Assembly (NCBI GenBank): GCA_023818965.1
Contig: JAMWCD010000006.1
Coordinates: 141,475-205,474, forward strand
DNA from: Candidatus Omnitrophota bacterium
GTDB taxonomy: Bacteria > Ratteibacteria > UBA8468 > B48-G9 > DTJG01
DNA: 64,000 nt
Reading direction: 5' to 3'
A program made the translations under genes and the position numbers. Each line of letters opens with the position of its first letter. Within the stretch, counting starts at the first letter, position 1. Under the pieces are notes generated by a model. That model was not told where the DNA came from, did not search any database, and saw only the letters and a list, made by a program, of their open reading frames with translations. This document shows, one piece after another, positions 20,993-30,483 of this stretch.

Positions 20993-21274
20993 ATGAGATC
21001 ACTAAGAAAAGGACCGTTTGTTGATAGGGTACTGCTGGAAAAAATTGAAAAACTAAAAAAGGCAGGGAAAAAAGAACCCATAAAGACATGGTCGAGACGT
21101 TCGACAATAATTCCAGATTTTGTGGGTTACACATTTGCAGTTCATAATGGTAAATCATTTGTTAATGTTTACATTACCGAAAATATGGTTGGGCACAAAC
21201 TTGGTGAATTTGCGCCAACAAGAGTTTTCCGTGGCCATGGTGCCCATACCGAAAGAACAACGGAGAAGACCTGA
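20993..21274 (+). CDS. rpsS: Ribosomal protein S19
   Basis: 93 aa, beginning [18 protein letters not shown] with the conserved [22 protein letters not shown] core. It sits in the 30S head. Its TGA stop overlaps the rplV ATG by one base. Confidence 0.97.
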   Translation: MRSLRKGPFVDRVLLEKIEKLKKAGKKEPIKTWSRRSTIIPDFVGYTFAVHNGKSFVNVYITENMVGHKLGEFAPTRVFRGHGAHTERTTEKT

Positions 21275-21660
21275 TGGAAGTAATTGCAAAAACAAATTTT
21301 GCCAGAGTCAGTGCGAGAAAAGCAAGGTATCTGAGACCCCTTGTAATTAACAAGGAAGCAAATAATGCGCTGGAAATTCTTGAGCATTTACCCCAGAAAT
21401 CAGCATTGATTATTAAAAAGCTTATTCAGTCAGCACTCGCAAATGGAAAACAGAAAAATCCTGAGCAGGACAGGTGGTATGTAAAAAATCTTATCATAGA
21501 TGAAGGTCCAAGAATGAAACGATTACGGTCTGCACCAATGGGTAGAGCCGTAATCATTATGAAGAAATTTTCTCATATTACAGTTATTCTTGAAGAACTT
21601 TCAGAAAAAAACATTAAAGGAAGTAAACATGGGACAAAAGGTAAATCCAATAGGGCTTAG
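21274..21660 (+). CDS. rplV: Ribosomal protein L22
   Basis: 128 aa; L22 lines the exit tunnel. It has SARKARYLRPLVI near the N-terminus and the conserved RMKRLRSAPMGRA hairpin. It extends slightly past the usual end with a basic tail that overlaps the first 32 bases of rpsC. Confidence 0.96.
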   Translation: MEVIAKTNFARVSARKARYLRPLVINKEANNALEILEHLPQKSALIIKKLIQSALANGKQKNPEQDRWYVKNLIIDEGPRMKRLRSAPMGRAVIIMKKFSHITVILEELSEKNIKGSKHGTKGKSNRA

Positions 21661-22378
21661 ATTAGGGATTAATGAGAGGTGGAGATCTTTCTGGTATGCA
21701 AATGATAGGAATTTTAAGGATTTTTTGAAGGAAGATGTCGAAGTAAGGAAATACCTTTTTCAAAGGTTTCCAAGAGGTTCTGTAACAAGGGTAGATATTG
21801 AAAAAATTGCGGAAAAACTCAGGATTATTCTTTACAGTCCGAGACCTGGAGTAGTTCTCGGAAGAAAGGGTTCAGAAATTAATGCTGTGAGGGAAGAGGT
21901 TTATAAAAACATAAACAAACAGGTTTCAATTGATGTGAATGAAGTAAAAAATCCTGGTCAGGATGCACAGTTTATGGCTGATAGCATTGCAATGCAACTT
22001 GAAAGAAGAGTGCCTCACAGGATTGCAGTAAAAAAGGCAATGGCTTTGAGTTTACAGTCAGGTGCACTTGGTATAAAAATCAGGGTTGGAGGACGACTTG
22101 GAGGAGCAGAAATTTCAAGGTCAGAATTATACATTAAAGGAAAAGTTCCTCTTCATACCCTGCGTGCGAAAATCAGCTATGCCACATCAACTGCAATTAC
22201 AAAATTTGGTTGTATTGGCGTAAAGGTCTGGATTTTTCTTGGAGAAGTGTTTGATGAGAAAGAGCAACCAGTTCAAAAGGCACCAACTGAGGAAGTCAAA
22301 GTTAGTGATACAGATACAGTTGAACAACCTGTAAGGAGTCGTAAAAATGCCGTTAATGCCAAAAAGAGTAAAGTATAG
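21629..22378 (+). CDS. rpsC: Ribosomal protein S3
   Basis: 249 aa, beginning [13 protein letters not shown] as expected, with AAGGA seven bases upstream; the frame stays open further upstream but those codons belong to rplV in another frame. A KH domain occupies the first half ([10 protein letters not shown]). The C-terminal ~35 residues form a charged tail with Lys/Arg-rich end not seen in short S3 proteins. It overlaps rplP by 32 bases. Confidence 0.96.
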   Translation: MGQKVNPIGLRLGINERWRSFWYANDRNFKDFLKEDVEVRKYLFQRFPRGSVTRVDIEKIAEKLRIILYSPRPGVVLGRKGSEINAVREEVYKNINKQVSIDVNEVKNPGQDAQFMADSIAMQLERRVPHRIAVKKAMALSLQSGALGIKIRVGGRLGGAEISRSELYIKGKVPLHTLRAKISYATSTAITKFGCIGVKVWIFLGEVFDEKEQPVQKAPTEEVKVSDTDTVEQPVRSRKNAVNAKKSKV

Positions 22379-22760
22379 AAAGGTACAGAAAGGAAGAACC
22401 AAAGGTAAAGCAACAAGAGGAGCCAGCATTTACTTTGGAGATTTTGGTCTACAGGTTTTATCTCCAGGAAGATTGAAAAACTATCAAATAGAGGCAGCAC
22501 GTATTGCCATTACGCATTTTTTGAAATCAAAGGGGAAATTGTGGATCAGAATATTTCCTGATAGACCCTTTACCAAAAAACCTGCTGAAACAAGAATGGG
22601 AAAAGGAAAGGGTGATGTTGCGGGCTGGGAAGCAATTGTTCTTCCTGGCAGGGTGATATTTGAAATTGCGGGTGTACCTGAAGATGTTGCAACAGAAGCA
22701 TTAAGACTGGCTTCTTATAAGTTACCTGTTGAGACAAAAATCATTAAACGGGAAATTTAA
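22347..22760 (+). CDS. rplP: Ribosomal protein L16
   Basis: 137 aa, beginning [12 protein letters not shown], with conserved [15 protein letters not shown]16 helps organise the A-site side of the peptidyl-transferase centre. AAGGAG (22333-22338) gives ATG 22347 an eight-base spacing. It abuts rpmC. Confidence 0.97.
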   Translation: MPLMPKRVKYRKVQKGRTKGKATRGASIYFGDFGLQVLSPGRLKNYQIEAARIAITHFLKSKGKLWIRIFPDRPFTKKPAETRMGKGKGDVAGWEAIVLPGRVIFEIAGVPEDVATEALRLASYKLPVETKIIKREI

Positions 22761-22985
22761 ATGAAGAGAAATGAATTTGAAGAATTGAAAAGTTTGACCA
22801 TTCAGGAACTGGAACAAAAAAGGAATGAACTTGCAAAACGTCTTTTTGAGCAGAGAATTCAGGTTCGACTCGGACAGGAAAAAAATACTCGATCATTGAG
22901 AAATTTGAGAAAGGATATAGCCAGAATTAATACCTTGATTCAGGAAAAAAGGATGAGTCAGCAAAGAGGTGCAAATGGAAATTAA
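22761..22985 (+). CDS. rpmC: Ribosomal protein L29
   Basis: 74 aa, two helices, with the family pattern [25 protein letters not shown] and [14 protein letters not shown]. It is located near the tunnel exit. It begins directly after the rplP stop and overlaps the rpsQ start by 11 bases. Confidence 0.95.
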   Translation: MKRNEFEELKSLTIQELEQKRNELAKRLFEQRIQVRLGQEKNTRSLRNLRKDIARINTLIQEKRMSQQRGANGN

Positions 22986-23280
22986 GCAAAAAGTTAGTAT
23001 TGAAAAAAAGGGTATTGTTGTGAGTGATAAAATGGATAAAACAAGGGTGGTTCTTGTTGAGACCATGGCGAGGCATCCAAAATACCTTAAGATTATCAAA
23101 AAAAGAAAAAAATTTTATGTCCATGATGAAGGAAACATCAGTAAAGAGGGTGATATTGTTATTATCAGGCAATGCAGACCACTGAGTAAATTAAAACGTT
23201 GGAAACTTGTGGAAGTTGTGAAACAGGCGACATCCAGAAAAGAAGGAGTAATAAATGGTGCAACTGAGAACAATACTTGA
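22975..23280 (+). CDS. rpsQ: Ribosomal protein S17
   Basis: 101 aa with an OB fold. The core [18 protein letters not shown] and the [18 protein letters not shown] segment are typical; about 15 residues follow the usual end. I chose ATG 22975 over GTG 22969 because the SD AGAGG (22965-22969) overlaps that GTG. Its tail overlaps rplN. Confidence 0.95.
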   Translation: MEIKQKVSIEKKGIVVSDKMDKTRVVLVETMARHPKYLKIIKKRKKFYVHDEGNISKEGDIVIIRQCRPLSKLKRWKLVEVVKQATSRKEGVINGATENNT

Positions 23281-23623
23281 GGTTGCAGACAATACTGGTG
23301 CAAAAAAGATCAGTATTATTGGAGTGCTCGGGCATTCAAAAAGACGTTATGCAAGAGTGGGAGACATTATAAGAGCAAATGTCAAGGATGCAATTCCTGA
23401 TGGGATAGTGAAAAAGAAACAGGTTGTGAAAGCAGTTGTGGTTCGTACAAAAGCGCCAATTCGAAGACCTGATGGTTCATACATCAGGTTTGACCATAAT
23501 TGTGCAGTAATCATTGATGATGACCTTAATCCAAGGGGTACAAGAGTTTTTGGACCTGTGCCAAGAGAATTAAGAGATGCCAAGTTTATGAAGATTGTTT
23601 CCCTTGCTCCGGAGGTACTGTAA
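23255..23623 (+). CDS. rplN: Ribosomal protein L14
   Basis: 122 aa, the standard length, with [17 protein letters not shown] near the start and the [14 protein letters not shown] end. The AAGGAG SD is within rpsQ. L14 contacts 16S rRNA in a subunit bridge. Confidence 0.97.
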   Translation: MVQLRTILEVADNTGAKKISIIGVLGHSKRRYARVGDIIRANVKDAIPDGIVKKKQVVKAVVVRTKAPIRRPDGSYIRFDHNCAVIIDDDLNPRGTRVFGPVPRELRDAKFMKIVSLAPEVL

Positions 23624-23624
23624 A

Positions 23625-23948
23625 ATGGGTTGCTTAATAAAGAAAAATGACTTTGTTGTTGTGCTGAAGGGTAAGGACGCAGGGAAAAAAGGAAGGGTTA
23701 TCAAAGTTTTTCCAAAAGAGCAACGTGTCCTTGTTGAGGGTGTAAATTTTGTAAAAAAGGCAACAAGACCAAAGAAACTTGATAGACAGGGTGGAATTGT
23801 AACAATGGAAAAACCGATCGCAATAAGCAATGTTCAATATTTCTGTTTAAAGTGCAGCAAAAGAACGAGACTTGGTGTAAGAATAATGGAAGATGGTGCG
23901 AAGGTGCGATATTGCAAGAAATGTGGGGAGCTTGTGGAGGAAAAATAA
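23625..23948 (+). CDS. rplX: Ribosomal protein L24
   Basis: 107 aa with a KOW motif (DFVVVLKGKDAGKKGRVIKV) and a C-terminal zinc-ribbon-like pattern CLKC...CKKC. The start is ATG 23625, with GGAGGT (23611-23616) eight bases upstream; the open frame further upstream belongs to the end of rplN. L24 helps begin 50S assembly. Confidence 0.96.
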   Translation: MGCLIKKNDFVVVLKGKDAGKKGRVIKVFPKEQRVLVEGVNFVKKATRPKKLDRQGGIVTMEKPIAISNVQYFCLKCSKRTRLGVRIMEDGAKVRYCKKCGELVEEK

Positions 23949-24494
23949 ATGGAAGCAAGATTAAAAAAACTTTATGAAGAAAAAGTTGTGCCTGAAATGA
24001 TGGAAAAATTTGGTTTCAAAAACAAATTGCAGGTTCCAAGAATCAAAAAAATTGTAATAAATATGGGCATTGGCAGGGATAATAAGGATGCAAAAGCAAT
24101 AGAATCTGCTCAAAAAGAGCTTGCCATGATAAGTGGACAGAAGCCAGTTATTACCAGAGCAAAGAAATCGATTTCAGCATTCAGTTTGAGAAAGGGGGAT
24201 ATTTGTGGTGTTATGGTCACATTACGGGGTAATAGAATGTATGAATTTCTTGACCGCATGATCACAGCTGCCCTTCCCAGGGTTAAGGATTTCAATGGAT
24301 TGAGTCCGAATTCATTTGATCAGTTTGGTTCATATACCATTGGAATTAAGGAACAGGTGATTTTTCCTGAGGTGGATTATAACACCATATACAAGGTTCG
24401 GGGAATGAATGTTACAATTTCTACTGATGCAAAAAAAGTTGAACATGCAAGGGCATTATTAAAACTGATTGGATTGCCTATAAGGGAGGAGTAA
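23949..24494 (+). CDS. rplE: Ribosomal protein L5
   Basis: 181 aa, the usual size, with conserved [14 protein letters not shown] and [13 protein letters not shown] segments. It is part of the 5S rRNA complex. It abuts rplX and is followed by the zinc-type S14 gene after two bases. Confidence 0.97.
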   Translation: MEARLKKLYEEKVVPEMMEKFGFKNKLQVPRIKKIVINMGIGRDNKDAKAIESAQKELAMISGQKPVITRAKKSISAFSLRKGDICGVMVTLRGNRMYEFLDRMITAALPRVKDFNGLSPNSFDQFGSYTIGIKEQVIFPEVDYNTIYKVRGMNVTISTDAKKVEHARALLKLIGLPIREE

Positions 24495-24496
24495 CA

Positions 24497-24682
24497 TTGG
24501 CGCGGAAATGTTTTTTTGAAAAGATGAAAAAGGAACCAAAGTTTAAGGTAAGGAAAAGAAATCGTTGCTGGAGATGCGGTAGACCAAGAGGATATATAAA
24601 AAAGTTTGGTATCTGCCGCGTCTGTTTCAGACAGCTTGCTTCACAGGGTGAAATTCCCGGTGTAACAAAGGCAAGCTGGTAG
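24497..24682 (+). CDS. rpsZ: Ribosomal protein S14, zinc-binding short form
   Basis: 61 aa of the short type-Z form, with CWRCG...CRVC forming C-x2-C-x12-C-x2-C. The start is TTG 24497 (MARKCFFEK), with GGGAGG (24484-24489) seven bases upstream. The typical position between rplE and rpsH supports the call. Confidence 0.96.
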   Translation: MARKCFFEKMKKEPKFKVRKRNRCWRCGRPRGYIKKFGICRVCFRQLASQGEIPGVTKASW

Positions 24683-24696
24683 GAAGGAGTGCTATT

Positions 24697-25086
24697 ATGA
24701 CAGATCCTGTTGCAGATATGATTATCAGGTTGAAGAATGCTAATGCGGTTTTCAAGCCGTATACTGATGTTCCGTGGTCAAAGCTGAAAGAGAGGATTGT
24801 TGAAGTGTTAAAACAGGAACATTATATCAAGGACTGGGAGATTGTAGAAAATAATGGGAAAAAAGTTTTGAGGATACATTTGCTTTATATTGGACAAAGA
24901 CCAGCAATACTCAGGGTTCGAAGAGTAAGCAAGCCAGGCCAGAGAATATATATTTCAGCCGAGGAACTTTCCAAAAGAAAACGTGATTCAGGAATTGGAG
25001 TGTTAAGTACCTCGAAGGGGGTTTTAAGCAGTCGCAAGGCAATTGAGTTAAATACTGGTGGCGAATTTTTATTTTACATTTGGTAG
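24697..25086 (+). CDS. rpsH: Ribosomal protein S8
   Basis: 129 aa, beginning MTDPVADMIIRLKNAN, with the C-terminal GIGVLSTSKGVLSSRKA signature. S8 is an early-binding central-domain protein and, in E. coli, the spc-operon repressor. It has a good GGAAGGAG SD. Confidence 0.97.
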   Translation: MTDPVADMIIRLKNANAVFKPYTDVPWSKLKERIVEVLKQEHYIKDWEIVENNGKKVLRIHLLYIGQRPAILRVRRVSKPGQRIYISAEELSKRKRDSGIGVLSTSKGVLSSRKAIELNTGGEFLFYIW

Positions 25087-25095
25087 GTGGATACT

Positions 25096-25668
25096 ATGGG
25101 AAGATTAGGAAAAAAACCTATTGAAGTACCGGATGGAGTGAAAGTAACTGTCAGTGATGGTATTGTAACTATTGAAGGACCAAAGGGGAAGATGGAGAGG
25201 AAGATTTTTGAAAATCTTAAAGTTGTCGTTGAGGATAAGAAGATTTTTGTGAACAATACAGTTCCCGAAACTCCGAAATTCAGGCGACTTTTCAGAAAAA
25301 CAGATGCACTCCAGGGACTGCTACGAACCTTACTTAAGAATGATATCATTGGGGTGACAAAAGGTTATGAAAAAGTCCTTGAAATTCATGGAACAGGATT
25401 CAGGGCAGAGGTGAAAGGAAAAAAGTTGATTTTGAATCTTGGTTTTACGCATCCTGTGGAGTTGGATTTGCCTGATTCAATTACTGCCCAGGTTGAGAAA
25501 AACACTGTGATAACATTTCGTTCGTATGACAAGGAATTTCTTGGAAATTTTGTTGCAAAGGTCAGGGACATTTATCCACCTGAGCCGTATAAGGGAAAGG
25601 GCATCAGGTATGCAGGAGAGTATGTCAGACACAAGGTTGGAAAAGCAGCAGTTGGTGCTCAGAAATAA
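25096..25668 (+). CDS. rplF: Ribosomal protein L6
   Basis: 190 aa from ATG 25096 (MGRLGKKPIEVPDGV), which has AGGTGG five bases upstream; the in-frame GTG at 25087 overlaps that SD. The C-terminal PPEPYKGKGIRYAGE signature is present. It lies near the sarcin-ricin loop and factor-binding site. Confidence 0.96.
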   Translation: MGRLGKKPIEVPDGVKVTVSDGIVTIEGPKGKMERKIFENLKVVVEDKKIFVNNTVPETPKFRRLFRKTDALQGLLRTLLKNDIIGVTKGYEKVLEIHGTGFRAEVKGKKLILNLGFTHPVELDLPDSITAQVEKNTVITFRSYDKEFLGNFVAKVRDIYPPEPYKGKGIRYAGEYVRHKVGKAAVGAQK

Positions 25669-25680
25669 AGGAGTAATTAT

Positions 25681-26058
25681 ATGAGGTTGACAAAAAAAGA
25701 AAGAAGAAAAATAAGGCATCTTCGTGTAAGAAAAAAAGTTTTTGGTACAAAGGATAGACCAAGGTTAGTTGTGTTCAGAAGTTTAAAACATATCTATGGT
25801 TCAATCGTGATTGATGATGTTACTCCCAATAAAGTGTTGTTTACTGTTTCTTCTCTCAGCAAAGAATTTACCGGTCAGGCAGGTCCAGAAGAAAAGGGTG
25901 GAAATGTAAAAGGGGCGTTTCTTGTTGGGAAACTGGTGGCTGAACGTGCGAAGGCAATGAATATTGAAAAGGTCGTTTTTGACCGTGGAGGATATAAATA
26001 TGGTGGTTGTGTCAAGGCGTTTGCTGAAGGAGCTCGACAAGGAGGTCTAAAATTTTAG
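25681..26058 (+). CDS. rplR: Ribosomal protein L18
   Basis: 125 aa, beginning [20 protein letters not shown] and ending in the typical ARQGGLKF. It binds 5S rRNA with L5. The last codons and stop overlap the proposed rpsE start and carry its SD, so rplR and rpsE are probably translationally coupled. Confidence 0.97.
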   Translation: MRLTKKERRKIRHLRVRKKVFGTKDRPRLVVFRSLKHIYGSIVIDDVTPNKVLFTVSSLSKEFTGQAGPEEKGGNVKGAFLVGKLVAERAKAMNIEKVVFDRGGYKYGGCVKAFAEGARQGGLKF

Positions 26059-26549
26059 CAAGAGATAATATCCTTGAACAAATTGAACAGGAAAGCGGAG
26101 AGGAAAAAGAAATTGTTATTGAAATCCGCAGGGTGACAAAGGTCACCAAGGGTGGAAAAAGATTAAAGTTTCGTGCGGTACTGGTCTGGGGTAATCAAAA
26201 GGGCGAAGGTGGTTTTGGGGTTGGAAAAGCATCTGAGGTGCCAGAAGCCATTCGTAAAGCGAAGGAAAAAGCAAAAAGGAATAAAATTTCAATTTCTTTG
26301 AATGGTTCTACGATTGGCGGCGCTGTTGATGCAAAATATGATGCATCACATGTTATACTCAAACCAGCACCAAAAGGACATGGGCTTGTTGCAGGTAAAA
26401 CAATGAGGGCATTTCTTGAGGTGATTGGTGTCAGGGATGCTGTTTGTAAGGTTCTTGGTTCTACCAATGCAATAAATGTTCTTAATGCAACGTATAGAGC
26501 ACTGAAATTTCTTGAATTAAAGGAGAAGAAAAGTGTTGAAAATACATGA
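26052..26549 (+). CDS. rpsE: Ribosomal protein S5, probable ATT start
   Basis: S5 shapes the 30S body and mRNA entry. The conserved N-terminal strand ([21 protein letters not shown]) lies upstream of the first standard in-frame start (GTG 26133), which has no proper SD and would cut that strand. Upstream in frame to the SD there is no ATG, GTG or TTG. A perfect GGAGGT (26041-26046) sits five bases before ATT 26052, giving [18 protein letters not shown] and 165 aa, the usual S5 length. ATT starts are rare (infC is the known example), so this start is an inference. The product call is secure. Confidence 0.9.
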   Translation: MLARDNILEQIEQESGEEKEIVIEIRRVTKVTKGGKRLKFRAVLVWGNQKGEGGFGVGKASEVPEAIRKAKEKAKRNKISISLNGSTIGGAVDAKYDASHVILKPAPKGHGLVAGKTMRAFLEVIGVRDAVCKVLGSTNAINVLNATYRALKFLELKEKKSVENT

Positions 26550-26985
26550 CCTTAAACCTGCGAAGGGAAGTAAACACAAAAAGAAGATTGTTGGAAGGGG
26601 TCATGGCTCAGGTCATGGCCAGCAGGCTACCAGAGGCCACAAGGGACATAAAGCCAGGTCAGGATTTCATCGTGTTGGAGGCTTTGAAGGTGGGCAGATG
26701 CCTCTGATTCGTAGAATACCAAAGCGGGGTTTTAACAACCCTGAAAAAATCACAGTTAAGGAAATCAATATTGGCTTGATTAATAAAAAATTTAATGAAG
26801 GAGAAATTGTTTCACCTGCAACCCTTATTGAAAAGGGGATTATTAAAAAACAAAATTGTATTGTCAAAATTCTTGGTGAAGGAAAACTTGAAAAACCACT
26901 GGAAATTCATGCCCATACCTTTTCCAGAAAGGCAAGGCAACTTATTGAAAAGGCAAAAGGAAAAGTTATAATTCTAAAAAAATGA
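26533..26985 (+). CDS. rplO: Ribosomal protein L15
   Basis: 150 aa with a Gly-rich N-terminus (GRGHGSGHGQQATRGHKG) and conserved GFEGGQMPLIRRIPKRGF. The start is GTG 26533 with AGGAG seven bases upstream, overlapping rpsE by 17 bases. The L30 gene that usually lies between rpsE and rplO is absent. It overlaps secY by four bases. Confidence 0.97.
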   Translation: MLKIHDLKPAKGSKHKKKIVGRGHGSGHGQQATRGHKGHKARSGFHRVGGFEGGQMPLIRRIPKRGFNNPEKITVKEINIGLINKKFNEGEIVSPATLIEKGIIKKQNCIVKILGEGKLEKPLEIHAHTFSRKARQLIEKAKGKVIILKK

Positions 26986-28292
26986 TTACTGCATTCAAAG
27001 ACACTTTAAAAGTACCGGATTTAAAAAAGAAAATTCTTGTTGTTATTGCATTGTTAACGGTTTATAGATTTGGTTGTTATATTCCTGTACCTGGAATCAA
27101 TGGAAAGGCACTTGCTTCTTTCTTTGACAGGATGTCAGGTACTCTTTTTGGAATTGCTGACCTGTTTGCAGGTGGGGCATTAAGCAATGCAACAATTTTT
27201 GCGCTTGGTATAATGCCTTATATCAGTGTATCTATTATACTTGAATTGCTGGCTTCAATTTTTCCATTTTTTGAGCAGATGTTGAGAAGTGGTATAGAAG
27301 GAAGGAGAAAATTAACACAGTGGACAAGATATGGTACTGTAATTCTTTGTCTTTTTCAGGGGTTTGCAGTGAGTATCTGGCTTGAAAACCCTGCGCATTT
27401 TGACGGTGTGGTTATGGTTAATTCTCCAGGATGGCTTTTCAGAATTACAACGGTTCTTACTCTGACAACAGGTACTGTATTTCTTATGTGGCTTGGTGAG
27501 CAGATTACAGAAAAAGGAATAGGCAATGGTATTTCTTTGATTATTACAGCCAGCATTCTTTCAAGAATGCCAGTGGCTGTTCATCAAACAGCACAGCTGG
27601 TGGCTGCAGGAGAAATCAACCCGGGTTTAATTGTGCTGATGGTTGGTTTGATTTTTGTTGTTGTTGGTGCAGCCATCATGCTTAATGAAGGAGAAAGAAG
27701 AATACCGGTTCAGTATGCAAAAAGGGTTATTGGAAGAAGGGTATATGGTGGACAGACAACCTATTTACCGGTGAAATTGAATCCTGGTGGAGTACTACCT
27801 TTGATTTTTGCTGTGTCATTTTTAACCTTTCCATCGACAATACTGAGATTTGCCAATAATCCATTTTTACAGAAACTTGCCCATGTGATTAGTCCGGTAT
27901 CTGGACCAGGGATGGTACTATATGCTTTATTGATTATTGGGTTTTGTTATTTTTATGCCAGCGTGATTTTTAACCCTGAACATATTTCTGAGGATTTGAA
28001 AAAATATGGCGGCTTTGTGGCAGGAATAAGACCTGGTAAGGCAACAGGTGAATATCTTGAAAAAATACTTGGTAGATTAACACTTCCAGGTTCATTAATG
28101 CTAACTGCTATCGCAATATTTCCTTACATTATCATGCATATATTCAGAATTCCGTACTTGATTGCCAGTATGTTTGGTGGTATTGGACTTCTTATTGTGG
28201 TCAGTGTCATTCTTGAGACGCTCAGACAGATTGAGGCACATCTTATTATGCGCCATTATGAAGGGTTTTTGAAAAAGGCAAGAGCAAAATGA
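26982..28292 (+). CDS. secY: Preprotein translocase subunit SecY
   Basis: 436 aa with about ten membrane spans, forming the protein-conducting channel of the inner membrane with SecE. Family hallmarks include YRFGCYIPVPGIN near the N-terminus, the GIMPYISVSIILE segment and RPGKATGEYL in the cytosolic C5 loop. It overlaps rplO and adk by four bases each, so it is coupled within the spc operon. Confidence 0.97.
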   Translation: MITAFKDTLKVPDLKKKILVVIALLTVYRFGCYIPVPGINGKALASFFDRMSGTLFGIADLFAGGALSNATIFALGIMPYISVSIILELLASIFPFFEQMLRSGIEGRRKLTQWTRYGTVILCLFQGFAVSIWLENPAHFDGVVMVNSPGWLFRITTVLTLTTGTVFLMWLGEQITEKGIGNGISLIITASILSRMPVAVHQTAQLVAAGEINPGLIVLMVGLIFVVVGAAIMLNEGERRIPVQYAKRVIGRRVYGGQTTYLPVKLNPGGVLPLIFAVSFLTFPSTILRFANNPFLQKLAHVISPVSGPGMVLYALLIIGFCYFYASVIFNPEHISEDLKKYGGFVAGIRPGKATGEYLEKILGRLTLPGSLMLTAIAIFPYIIMHIFRIPYLIASMFGGIGLLIVVSVILETLRQIEAHLIMRHYEGFLKKARAK

Positions 28293-28936
28293 GAAAGATT
28301 GTTATTTTATTTGGTCCGCCCGGAATCGGCAAGGGAACAATTGGAAAAATTCTCAGTGAAAAATGGTCAATGCCACTTGTATCCACAGGGGATCTGTTAA
28401 GAGAAAATGTGAAAAATAAAACAGTGATAGGAATGAAGGCAGACCAGTATATGAAAAAAGGTGAACTTGTTCCTGATAGTATTGTGTTTGAAGCACTGGT
28501 TGAAAGAATTAATCAGAATGATGCCTTGAAGGGAATTTTGATGGATGGATTTCCAAGGAACATTTCGCAGGCACAGATGTTTGAAAACATTTTGAGTCAG
28601 GGTGACACTGTATTTTTATTAAATCTGGTTGCTTCAGATAATGTGTTGATTGACCGATTGTCATTGCGGAGAATTTGCAAAAATTGTGGGGCAATTTATC
28701 ACTTAAAAAATTTACCTCCAAAACGTGAAGGTATTTGTGATATTTGTGGCGGACAGTTAATTCAGCGAGAAGATGATAAACCGGATGTTATTTTAAGACG
28801 GCTTGAAGTTTTTCGCAATGAAACAAAACCATTACTTGATTATTACAGTACAAGGCATAAGGTTTTAACTGTTTGTGCTGATGATAATCCTGACAGCATA
28901 CTAAAAAGAATTGAGGGACTTCAACTGTGGGCGTGA
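28289..28936 (+). CDS. adk: Adenylate kinase
   Basis: 215 aa; interconverts ATP+AMP and 2 ADP. The P-loop is GPPGIGKGT (9-17). The LID domain has four cysteines in two pairs (CKNC and CDIC), the zinc-bearing long form. DGFPRNISQA is the AMP-binding region. It overlaps secY (ATGA) and map. Confidence 0.96.
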   Translation: MRKIVILFGPPGIGKGTIGKILSEKWSMPLVSTGDLLRENVKNKTVIGMKADQYMKKGELVPDSIVFEALVERINQNDALKGILMDGFPRNISQAQMFENILSQGDTVFLLNLVASDNVLIDRLSLRRICKNCGAIYHLKNLPPKREGICDICGGQLIQREDDKPDVILRRLEVFRNETKPLLDYYSTRHKVLTVCADDNPDSILKRIEGLQLWA

Positions 28937-29676
28937 AAACACCCGAACAGATAGAGAAAATCAGGAAGGCATGCAGGATCTGTAAAAAAATTTTGATTGA
29001 AACAGTTAATTTTGTCAGGGAGGGCATTACAACATTTGATGTTGCAAGATTTGCTGAAAATTTGATGGAGAAAGAAAAAGTGAAGTCAGCGTTTCTTGGA
29101 TATAGAGGATATCCTGGAGTAATATGCATATCAATAAATGAGGAGGTTGTTCACGGGATACCATCGAAGACAAGATATATTCAGGTACAGGATATTGTAT
29201 CAGTTGATGTGGGAGTTGTGAAGGATGGATATATTGGAGATTGTGCAATGACATGTCATGTGGGCGAGATTGGAGAAGAAAAGGTGAGATTGATTGATGT
29301 AACAAAAAATGCATTGATTGCAGGTATATCAAAAGTGAGGGAAGGTTGTAGAACAGGTGATATTGGATGGGAAATTCAGTCACTGGTTGAAAAAAATGGA
29401 TTCAGTGTTGTTCGTGATTTTGCTGGACATGGTGTGGGAAAATATTTACACGAAGAACCGGATGTTCCAAATTTTGGTAAACCCGGTAAGGGATTTGAAT
29501 TGAAAGAAAACATGGTCATTGCAATAGAACCAATGGTCAATATGGGAAGTTCAGAATTGAAAATTTTATCTGATGGCTGGACTGTTGTTACTGCTGATGG
29601 ATTACCTTCTGCCCATTTTGAAGATACAGTGCTGGTAACCAGGGACGGTTACGAAATTCTTACAACTAACAACTGA
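28927..29676 (+). CDS. map: Methionine aminopeptidase, type I
   Basis: 249 aa; removes N-terminal Met from new proteins. All metal ligands are visible: Asp in [17 protein letters not shown] (two), His in [12 protein letters not shown], Glu in IEPMV and Glu in HFEDTVLV. The start is GTG 28927, with GAGGG nine bases upstream, overlapping adk by ten bases. The gene abuts infA. Confidence 0.96.
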   Translation: MGVKTPEQIEKIRKACRICKKILIETVNFVREGITTFDVARFAENLMEKEKVKSAFLGYRGYPGVICISINEEVVHGIPSKTRYIQVQDIVSVDVGVVKDGYIGDCAMTCHVGEIGEEKVRLIDVTKNALIAGISKVREGCRTGDIGWEIQSLVEKNGFSVVRDFAGHGVGKYLHEEPDVPNFGKPGKGFELKENMVIAIEPMVNMGSSELKILSDGWTVVTADGLPSAHFEDTVLVTRDGYEILTTNN

Positions 29677-29894
29677 TGGAGAAAAAAACAGAAAAGATTG
29701 TTCTTACAGGAACGATTAGCAAGGCATTGCCCGGTACAAGTTTCATTGTTGAACTTGAAAACGGGATGAAGGTTACTGCACACTTGTGTGGAAAAATGAA
29801 ATTGAACTACATAAGAATTATTCCTGGAGATAAGGTTGCTGTTGAAATTTCACCCTATGATATAACAAGGGGAAGAATTATTAAACGATTGTAA
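29676..29894 (+). CDS. infA: Translation initiation factor IF-1
   Basis: A 72-aa OB-fold protein that binds the 30S A site during initiation. Signatures are [19 protein letters not shown] and PYDITRGRI. Its ATG shares a base with the map stop. The order map-infA-rpmJ-rpsM is widely conserved. Confidence 0.97.
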   Translation: MEKKTEKIVLTGTISKALPGTSFIVELENGMKVTAHLCGKMKLNYIRIIPGDKVAVEISPYDITRGRIIKRL

Positions 29895-29905
29895 AAGGAG
29901 AAAGT

Positions 29906-30031
29906 ATGAAAGTGAGATCTTCAGTAAAGAAAATTTGTCCTCAGTGCAAAATCATTAAACGAAGAGGAACTGTGATGGTAATCTGTAAGAATCCACAGGA
30001 TGGACCAAAACATAAACAGAAACAGGGATAA
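29906..30031 (+). CDS. rpmJ: Ribosomal protein L36
   Basis: 41 aa, beginning [15 protein letters not shown] and ending HKQKQG. The zinc ligands are C11, C14, C27 and H36. Four extra residues (QDGP) separate the third Cys from the His compared with the common 37-aa form, so the spacing is C-x8-H rather than C-x4-H. It has a good AAAAGGAG SD. Confidence 0.95.
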   Translation: MKVRSSVKKICPQCKIIKRRGTVMVICKNPQDGPKHKQKQG

Positions 30032-30043
30032 GGAGGTTTTACT

Positions 30044-30460
30044 ATGGCTCGTATTCTTGGGGTTGAGATTCCAAATGAGAAAAAGGTAACGATTGGATTA
30101 AGTTATATCTATGGCATTGGGAGGCCTACTGCCGAGCGAATAGTGAAGGCAACAGGAGTTAATCCAGATAAAAGGATTAAGGAACTTACAGAAGAAGAAA
30201 TAGGTAGAATCTCAAGTTTTATTCAGCAGAATTTTAAGATTGAGGGTGACTTGAGACGGGAAGTCAGTAATTGTATCACCCGACTTATTGAGATAAATTC
30301 CTACCGTGGGCTGAGACATAAAAGATCATTACCGGTTCGAGGTCAGAGAACAAGAACAAATGCGAGAACAAGAAAAGGACCTCGTAAGACCGTTGGCGTT
30401 GTCAGGGATAAGGCAGCACGAAAAGCATTGAAAGCCAAGACAAGGGAAGGGGAAAGTTAA
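30044..30460 (+). CDS. rpsM: Ribosomal protein S13
   Basis: 138 aa, somewhat longer than usual. It begins [15 protein letters not shown], with [13 protein letters not shown] and the [25 protein letters not shown]-type tail segment in place. It bridges the 30S head to the 50S. It begins the alpha operon order rpsM-rpsK-rpsD-rpoA-rplQ, with an AAGGAGG SD. Confidence 0.97.
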   Translation: MARILGVEIPNEKKVTIGLSYIYGIGRPTAERIVKATGVNPDKRIKELTEEEIGRISSFIQQNFKIEGDLRREVSNCITRLIEINSYRGLRHKRSLPVRGQRTRTNARTRKGPRKTVGVVRDKAARKALKAKTREGES

Positions 30461-30483
30461 AACCTAATTTTTAAGGAGAACAT

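Noticed and set aside
26133-26135. GTG 26133 as the rpsE start
   Set aside because: No SD at proper distance, and it would remove a conserved beta strand of S5; ATT 26052 fits better.
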